A stretch of DNA of 64,000 nucleotides from Anaerolineae bacterium (GTDB lineage Bacteria > Chloroflexota > Anaerolineae > Aggregatilineales > Phototrophicaceae), in the NCBI GenBank assembly GCA_022823165.1, contig JAJDXR010000005.1, positions 1-64,000 of the forward strand, in the 5' to 3' direction. This document shows, one piece after another, positions 59,248 through 64,000 of the stretch (position 1 is its first letter; each line of letters begins with the position of its first letter). The notes under the pieces were generated by a model. It was given only the letters and a program-made list of their open reading frames with translations, was not told the origin of the DNA and ran no database searches. The position numbers and the translations under genes were made by a program.

Positions 59248-60622
59248 TCGCGAGCTCCTGGCGACGGCGCCTAATGGCGGCTTTCGCCATCGTGTGCAAG
59301 TCGCCGCTTATGTCTCCCAAGAACTTGTCGGGCCAGTTTGCTATTTGTCCAAAGCGATCTAATTCGACCTCAGAAATGTCTGAGCCGGTATCGGTAGGAA
59401 CACAGAAATAGGCCCTTACGTTGTCGGGCGCCGCAAACTTAGACTCTGCTTCCGCAATTCGCCGCTGAATACGTCGCAAAATATTCTCGCTATGGCTCTC
59501 AACAATCAATTGCAGATTGCGTGACTCGGCGGCAAACAGCATCAAGTCCGCGAGCGTGGCTTGCGCGTTAGGGTGCAAGTGAAGCTCTGGCTGCTCCAGG
59601 AGGATTATTGATCCTACAGGCGCGGACATTAGTAGCGTTACTACCGGTAACACCTGTGATACGCCGAAGCCTACGTCTACGAGTGAGCTGTCGATATTGG
59701 TGATTCTTGCTTTTATTTCATACAGTCGCTTGGAGGAATCAATTGGCTTGACATTGAACGAATCAACAAGTTCAAGTCGCTTAAGTTGCCCAGCGACTTT
59801 TGACAGCAACGAGCGGTCGGTCTGTTCGGAGGCAATGAGCGACTCAATTGCGTTTCCTCCATCCGGGTCAATAACTTGTGGTTTACCCCCGGTCCACAGA
59901 TAGTGACGCTGCGGATGCCTCCTTAAGGGACCCAAGTAATGAATCTCGTTCATCAGCGATTCAAATTGACGGCTAAAGAATGCACCGCGGATACCATATT
60001 TGAAGTCAATCTCCTTTGGCAATTCGTAACAGCTCGCTGGAGAGCGAACGACGGAATGCTGCCAAGGTACATCTTCAGAATCGCGAAATGAGCGTTGAAC
60101 TGAACGGTCTTCAGGCTCTGGTATTTCTATCGAATATCTGTCTTTGTCGAGATATTTCAATCTCACATATGGCCTAATTGGTCCTTCTAGTTTGGCCTCA
60201 TAAGACAGTTCTTCAATTCGAATTGTCTTTGAATACCGCCAAGATATGTTGTAATCAATTGTAGTGGTCTTGAAACGCTCATATTCGTACGAATCTTCAC
60301 TTCGCTTTCGAATCGGAAACCACGCTGCACGTCGATTCTGAGAAGCGTCCCAACACATACCTAAGCCGATGCTCGACCCCAGGTCGCGCGAAAACACGAG
60401 ATCTTCGTAACTCCCAAAGTCCGCGAAGTCACGCGGCCCGCCTCCAAAATTAATATGTAGTCCGGGATCGAATGCTTGTGCGGTCTGCTTGAGCATCAAC
60501 AGGCTCTGCAACAAGCTCGATTTTCCCGAGCTGTTCACCCCGAAAAACAGTGTAATCGGCGCGAGCTCTACATCGAGTTCACGCCAGCATTTGAAATTTT
60601 GCAGCCCAATTCGGCGGAGCAT
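59240..60622 (-). CDS. DUF3696-like AAA/ABC-type ATPase (cassette 2)
   Basis: A 460-residue ATPase paralogous to 34180-35532: Walker A GVNSSGKSS (28-36), then VGFGVSQVLPVVTLL, Walker B SIILLEQPELHLHP, H-loop VESHSENILRRIQRR, and the C-terminal NWPDKFLGDISGD block. The N-terminal LRRIGLQNFKCWRELDVELAP replaces FKQISMKNFKSWRD of the first copy. The two ATPases align end to end but are clearly diverged, so the duplication is not recent. GGGAGG precedes the ATG. Confidence 0.85.
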   Translation of the reverse strand: MLRRIGLQNFKCWRELDVELAPITLFFGVNSSGKSSLLQSLLMLKQTAQAFDPGLHINFGGGPRDFADFGSYEDLVFSRDLGSSIGLGMCWDASQNRRAAWFPIRKRSEDSYEYERFKTTTIDYNISWRYSKTIRIEELSYEAKLEGPIRPYVRLKYLDKDRYSIEIPEPEDRSVQRSFRDSEDVPWQHSVVRSPASCYELPKEIDFKYGIRGAFFSRQFESLMNEIHYLGPLRRHPQRHYLWTGGKPQVIDPDGGNAIESLIASEQTDRSLLSKVAGQLKRLELVDSFNVKPIDSSKRLYEIKARITNIDSSLVDVGFGVSQVLPVVTLLMSAPVGSIILLEQPELHLHPNAQATLADLMLFAAESRNLQLIVESHSENILRRIQRRIAEAESKFAAPDNVRAYFCVPTDTGSDISEVELDRFGQIANWPDKFLGDISGDLHTMAKAAIRRRRQELASE

Positions 60623-60685
60623 AGCGGACCTCCCGCGACAATCAGCGTCATTATAACAGAGGGGGAATCTGCGCTCAGTACTGAT

Positions 60686-62224
60686 TCAACCCCCAATGAT
60701 CGCCGGCGCGTCCGCGCCCAGCGCGACCAGCACACCCTCGGCGATGACGCCGTCGGCGCTGCGCTTGATGCGATCCTCCGGCAAGCCCATCAACTGCGCG
60801 ATATACTGCGCCGTCCAGTTGTAGCGCCCGTACTGGCGAATCTCGGTCTGTTGGCGGTGGCGGGTCACATCGTTGTTGATGCCGTTGACTCCCAGGCCTT
60901 GCGCCAGCAGCCATTCGCGCGTATCGCCGGCCAAACCGGCCACGCTGGTGCCGTTGTACACAAATACCTGCGCCGCTTCGGCTTCGGCGCGCGCTCGGAT
61001 TTCCGCCGATGTCAGCTGCGTCTGCGGATAGAAGGTGCGCATGATTAGATCGCGGATGGCGATATAATCAGGGAACAGCACATCTTCACCGTTGGCCGTC
61101 TTTCCCAACGAAGTGTAGAAGTTGTCGATCACGCTGTAGCGAATATCCTCGCGTTTGATATTGCCCATCAGCCGGCCCAGGGCGATGATCTCGTTGAGTT
61201 CCAGATTGCTGCGATAATTGCCCTGCAATTCCTGCCATAGCGGAATAGCCTGTGTGATGAAGTTGACAATGCCGCCCGCGCTCAGGACTTCAGCTCGCAC
61301 GGCGTCCAGCACTTGCTGCTGCCGGAGCGCCCGGTCGAAGTCGCCGCCTTGGCTGCGGCGCGTCCGCGCGTATTGCAGCAGCGTCTCGGCATCCATGCGC
61401 TGCTCGCCCGGCTCAAAAGTCACATGGATTGTCCCGTAATAGTCGTCCGGATAAGTCGGATCGTCGATGAACTCGGTCACATTCACCAGCACGCCCGCCG
61501 GCGCCAGCATGTCCACGACGGTGGTGAAGACATCGAAATTGACCAACAGGTACTTCTCGACGCGGACGCCAAAATTCTCGGCGATCGTATCCATCGCCAA
61601 GGCCGGACCGCCACCGCCGGGATAGGCGTCGCTGTCGCCCAGGAAATTGGCTGTGTTGATCCGGCCCGGCCCATAGCTGGGGATCTCCACCCACAGATCA
61701 CGCGGGAAAGACAAGACGCCCACCGTTTGGCGCGCCGGGTTGATATTCAGCAGAATCATGGTGTCGGTGCGGAAGGGACCCTGTTCATCGGCGGCGCTGC
61801 GCTGGTCAATACCCAGCAGCAAGATGTTCAGCGCGCGCGGATCGGTGATGCGCGGCAGCTCCGGCTCGGGCGCTGTCGTCGCTGTTGCCGCCACCGGCGC
61901 GGTACTAGCGGTCGCTTCGGCAGTGGCTTCGGCCGGCGGCGCCGGCGTATCGGCGACCACCGTGGCTGTCGGCACAGCTGTGAACAGGGAGGTCAATACC
62001 AGCAGGGGACCGTTGCGCGAGGCCTCGACAAGCGACTCGTCTTCGCACTGGCCCACGATGGCGCAGCGCAATGTGATCAGCGGGTCATCGACCCGAAAGC
62101 CGGAAGCATTCATATCGATGACGGTTTGCTGCGACAAACTGAAGCTCGTGAAGGAACACAAGCCGGTCACAACCGCCAGCGCGCCCAAGCCAAATATCAT
62201 CGCCAAGCAGCCAGACTTGCTCAT
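60686..62224 (-). CDS. LytR-CpsA-Psr (LCP) family protein with LytR_C domain
   Basis: A 512-residue protein with one N-terminal membrane helix (about 10-30), a Pro/Thr/Ala-rich linker (about 90-125), the LCP catalytic domain (about 130-330) with NILLLGIDQRSA, GPFRTDTMILLNINP, SFPRDLWVEIPSYG and YARTRRSQGGDFDRALRQQ, and a LytR_C-like domain (about 415-505, VFVYNGTSVAGLAGDTREWL). LCP enzymes ligate polymers to peptidoglycan. This supports a Gram-positive-type envelope. ATG at 62224. Confidence 0.92.
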   Translation of the reverse strand: MSKSGCLAMIFGLGALAVVTGLCSFTSFSLSQQTVIDMNASGFRVDDPLITLRCAIVGQCEDESLVEASRNGPLLVLTSLFTAVPTATVVADTPAPPAEATAEATASTAPVAATATTAPEPELPRITDPRALNILLLGIDQRSAADEQGPFRTDTMILLNINPARQTVGVLSFPRDLWVEIPSYGPGRINTANFLGDSDAYPGGGGPALAMDTIAENFGVRVEKYLLVNFDVFTTVVDMLAPAGVLVNVTEFIDDPTYPDDYYGTIHVTFEPGEQRMDAETLLQYARTRRSQGGDFDRALRQQQVLDAVRAEVLSAGGIVNFITQAIPLWQELQGNYRSNLELNEIIALGRLMGNIKREDIRYSVIDNFYTSLGKTANGEDVLFPDYIAIRDLIMRTFYPQTQLTSAEIRARAEAEAAQVFVYNGTSVAGLAGDTREWLLAQGLGVNGINNDVTRHRQQTEIRQYGRYNWTAQYIAQLMGLPEDRIKRSADGVIAEGVLVALGADAPAIIGG

Positions 62225-62319
62225 AGCTTCTCGTACGCTCCCTCAGCAGGCGCCGCGTCTGTTGGCTAAACAGTCGCGGATTATAGCATAAGCCAGACCG
62301 GCGCAAGAGACGCGAATGC

Positions 62320-62453
62320 CGCGGAAGTGGCGAATGGCGGTTATGAATGACTGCGCCGAGCAAACAAGAAAACTCTGTGCCCGCTGTCTTCTCTGTGGTG
62401 AAAATACCTGTGACCTGGTCGCTTAGAGAGTTATATCCGCGATGTTCACCACT
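62320..62453 (-). repeat. 135-bp dispersed element, copy B
   Basis: The reverse-oriented counterpart of 31182-31316. Includes CCGAGCAAACAAGAAAACTC and GGTGAAAATACCTGTGACC, and ends in GTTCACCACT. About 80% identical to copy A over its whole length. Located between the LCP gene and gatC. Confidence 0.75.
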
Positions 62454-62541
62454 CCCGCGGGGACGACTTGAGCCTGTGAAGCCGGCTCGCTCAGCGTTAG
62501 ACTATATTGAACAAGTATCCAATCTTACCGGAGAAGGACTC

Positions 62542-62847
62542 ATGGCTGAGACACTGCTATCGGCCGCCGACGTGCGCGCTATCGCCGATTTGGCTCGCCT
62601 CGAGCTAAGTGAAGCGGACGTCGCCGTTTATCAGCAGCAGCTCTCCGACATCCTGGATTACTTCCAGAAACTGCAAGAGCTGGATACCTCGCATATCGAC
62701 CCCACCTCATCTGTCTTGCCCTTGACCAATGTCATGCGCGCCGATGAAGCCGGCCCAGCCTTGGCGGTTGCTGACGTAATCGCCAACGCGCCCGACAGCG
62801 ACGGCGAGCAATTCCGCGTCCGCGCCGTGCTCGACGGCGGCGACTAG
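62542..62847 (+). CDS. gatC: Aspartyl/glutamyl-tRNA amidotransferase subunit C
   Basis: A 101-residue protein with the full GatC pattern: ADVRAIADLARLELSEADVAVYQQQLSDILDYFQKLQELDT (in parts: IADLARLELSEADVA, QQLSDILDYFQKLQELD) and RADEAGP near the C-terminus. It stabilises GatA in the GatCAB amidotransferase, which makes Gln-tRNA(Gln) and/or Asn-tRNA(Asn) in cells lacking the matching synthetases. The ATG at 62542 follows GGAGAAGG. gatA and gatB are not adjacent in the window. Confidence 0.93.
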   Translation: MAETLLSAADVRAIADLARLELSEADVAVYQQQLSDILDYFQKLQELDTSHIDPTSSVLPLTNVMRADEAGPALAVADVIANAPDSDGEQFRVRAVLDGGD

Positions 62848-62918
62848 CCCTGTATTCATTCCACGCGCGAAATGATAATGCTGCGCTTAGCGAGGATTAT
62901 CCTGCATAATCGAAATGC

Positions 62919-62965
62919 TGTAGGGGCGAGCGGAGGTTAGTGTCTACGCTACCCTTGGCTCGCCC
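62919..62965. repeat. Palindrome-family member split by a 22-bp insertion
   Basis: TGTAGGGGCGAGC (to 62931) and CCTTGGCTCGCCC (from 62951) match the two halves of the common GGGGCGAGCC-TT-GGCTCGCCC palindrome but are separated by GGAGGTTAGTGTCTACGCTA. The palindrome stem is interrupted at the loop. Upstream of the nitrilase gene. Confidence 0.6.
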
Positions 62966-63034
62966 ACTGTGAAAAATTTCATTCAGTATGCTTATGACTA
63001 ACTTGGATCTACTGAGGCGCAGGAAGACTCTAAA

Positions 63035-63973
63035 ATGAGCGACAGTCTCCGCGTCGCCCTGATTCAAGCGCGACCGGTCTACTACGACCTGGATGCCTGC
63101 GTCGCCAAAGCCGTCGCGCTGATAGCCGAAGCCGCCGGCAAAGGCGCGCAGTTGGCCGCTCTCGGCGAGACCTTCTTGCCCGGCTACCCGGCCTGGCTGG
63201 ATTACGCCATTGACTACGCCCGCTGGGATCACCCGCCCACCAAACAGCTCTATGCGCGCCTGGTCGCCAACAGCCTGGCGATCGCTAGTCCGCAAATGAG
63301 ACAACTGCGCGACTGCGCGGCGCGGCATGGCATCGTCCTGGTGATTGGCTTCAACGAAAAGGCGGGGCCGGGTCGCGGCAACCGCAGCCTCTACAACAGC
63401 GTCGTCATCATCGACTCCGATGGCGCAATCGCGAATCACCACCGTAAACTGCGCCCCACATACACCGAGCAACTGGTCTGGGCGCAAGGCGATGGCGCCG
63501 GCTTAAACGCGGCGGCTACGGCGGCCGGGCGGGTCGGCGCCCTGATCTGCTGGGAACACTGGATGCCTCACGCCCGCCAAGCCCTGCATATCAGCGACGA
63601 GACCATCCACATCGCCCTCTGGCCCGCCGTCAAAGAGATTCATCACCTTGCCAGCCGCCATTACGCCTTTGAGGGCCGAACCTTCGTCCTGGCTGTGGGC
63701 AATATCATGCCGGCCGCCGATTTCCCGCCCGAGCTCAGCCTGCCGCCGGACCTCCTTGACAGACCGGAGGCGCTCCTGCTTAACGGCGGCAGCGCCGTCA
63801 TCGCGCCCGACGGCGAGTACCTGGTCGAGCCCGTATACGCGGAAGAAACCATCCGCTACGCCGACCTCGACCTAGGCCTCATCGCCCAAGAGCAGATGAC
63901 CCTGGATGTCACCGGCGGTTACGCCCGCGACGATATCTTCAAATTCGCGGTCAATCGGCAGCGCCCCGACTAA
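63035..63973 (+). CDS. Nitrilase family carbon-nitrogen hydrolase
   Basis: A 312-residue protein. The catalytic triad is visible: Glu45 in ALGETFLPGYPAW, Lys138 in NHHRKLRPTYTEQLVW, and Cys172 in LICWEHWMPHARQA. The CWEHWMP form is typical of true nitrilases/cyanide hydratases rather than amidases. It would hydrolyse a nitrile to an acid and ammonia; the substrate is unknown. AGGAAG precedes the ATG. Confidence 0.92.
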   Translation: MSDSLRVALIQARPVYYDLDACVAKAVALIAEAAGKGAQLAALGETFLPGYPAWLDYAIDYARWDHPPTKQLYARLVANSLAIASPQMRQLRDCAARHGIVLVIGFNEKAGPGRGNRSLYNSVVIIDSDGAIANHHRKLRPTYTEQLVWAQGDGAGLNAAATAAGRVGALICWEHWMPHARQALHISDETIHIALWPAVKEIHHLASRHYAFEGRTFVLAVGNIMPAADFPPELSLPPDLLDRPEALLLNGGSAVIAPDGEYLVEPVYAEETIRYADLDLGLIAQEQMTLDVTGGYARDDIFKFAVNRQRPD

Positions 63974-64000
63974 AGCCCGACACTGGAGAGCGCCGCCGGC

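Noticed and set aside
61313..62269. 318-residue plus-strand ORF opposite the LCP gene
   Set aside because: Antisense shadow of the LCP catalytic frame.
62347..62541. 65-residue in-frame extension before gatC
   Set aside because: Lies inside the 135-bp repeat element; GatC length and ribosome site support ATG 62542.

Overview
The window is about 64 kb of GC-rich bacterial chromosome carrying a dense mix of housekeeping and accessory genes on both strands. The best guess for the source is a Chloroflexota (Anaerolineae-like) bacterium. This is inferred from gene content and style: long Thr/Pro/Ala-rich secreted linkers, an LCP-type wall/polymer ligase, a fused succinate dehydrogenase anchor, an EF-P with Arg32, and many intergenic palindromes. 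No rRNA or other strict marker is present, so the taxonomy stays an inference.

Layout. 0-5 kb: a transposase fragment cut by the window edge, rsmA and msrA on the plus strand, then the minus-strand translation cluster tRNA-Thr(TGT)/tRNA-Tyr/tRNA-Thr(GGT)/rpmG/tRNA-Trp/secE/nusG/rplK/rplA. This is the classical order, but tuf is missing before rpmG and rplJ-rplL are missing after rplA. 5-12 kb: an acyl-CoA dehydrogenase-family reductase, two membrane-anchored proteins, and a succinate dehydrogenase locus (sdhB, a small membrane protein, sdhA, and a single-gene SdhC-SdhD anchor). 12-20 kb: rmuC, a YvcK/CofD-like protein, two large polytopic membrane proteins, efp and ridA. 20-28 kb: a broken RelE-type toxin locus, a radical-SAM sulfatase-maturating enzyme, a MITE, a standalone nuclease with a RAMA-like domain, rluD, an HNH nuclease pair, galE and a phosphoesterase.

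28-37 kb: an MDR oxidoreductase, holB, clustered repeats, yjjX, fetB, then a small accessory island with a DUF433/DUF5615 toxin-antitoxin-like pair bracketed by a duplicated fetB 3' end, followed by a PIN nuclease plus AAA/ABC ATPase cassette, and ycaQ. 37-45 kb: a BatA/VWA operon, recF and a short set of phage-structural-like small genes. 45-53 kb: a MATE transporter, a glycosyltransferase, a small membrane protein and a very large secreted VWA/Ig-like/TP-repeat wall-spanning protein. 53-64 kb: a lipoprotein-like cyclophilin, a malate/lactate dehydrogenase-family enzyme, a Cys-type sulfatase, a double-FHA protein, a second PIN plus ATPase cassette, an LCP protein, gatC and a nitrilase.

The most interesting signal is that the same two-gene unit, an OLD/DUF3696-like ATPase followed immediately by a PIN-fold protein, occurs twice in 64 kb in diverged forms (33.7-35.5 kb and 58.8-60.6 kb). 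The spacing is tight or overlapping, as expected of co-translated partners. With the nearby TA-like pair, the RAMA nuclease, the HNH pair and the RelE remnant, this points to a defence-rich accessory complement. Intergenic DNA is populated by at least four repeat families (GGGCGAnCC palindromes, CTCTGTG/CACAGAG repeats, a 276-bp MITE with perfect 19-bp ends, and a 135-bp element present twice in opposite orientation).
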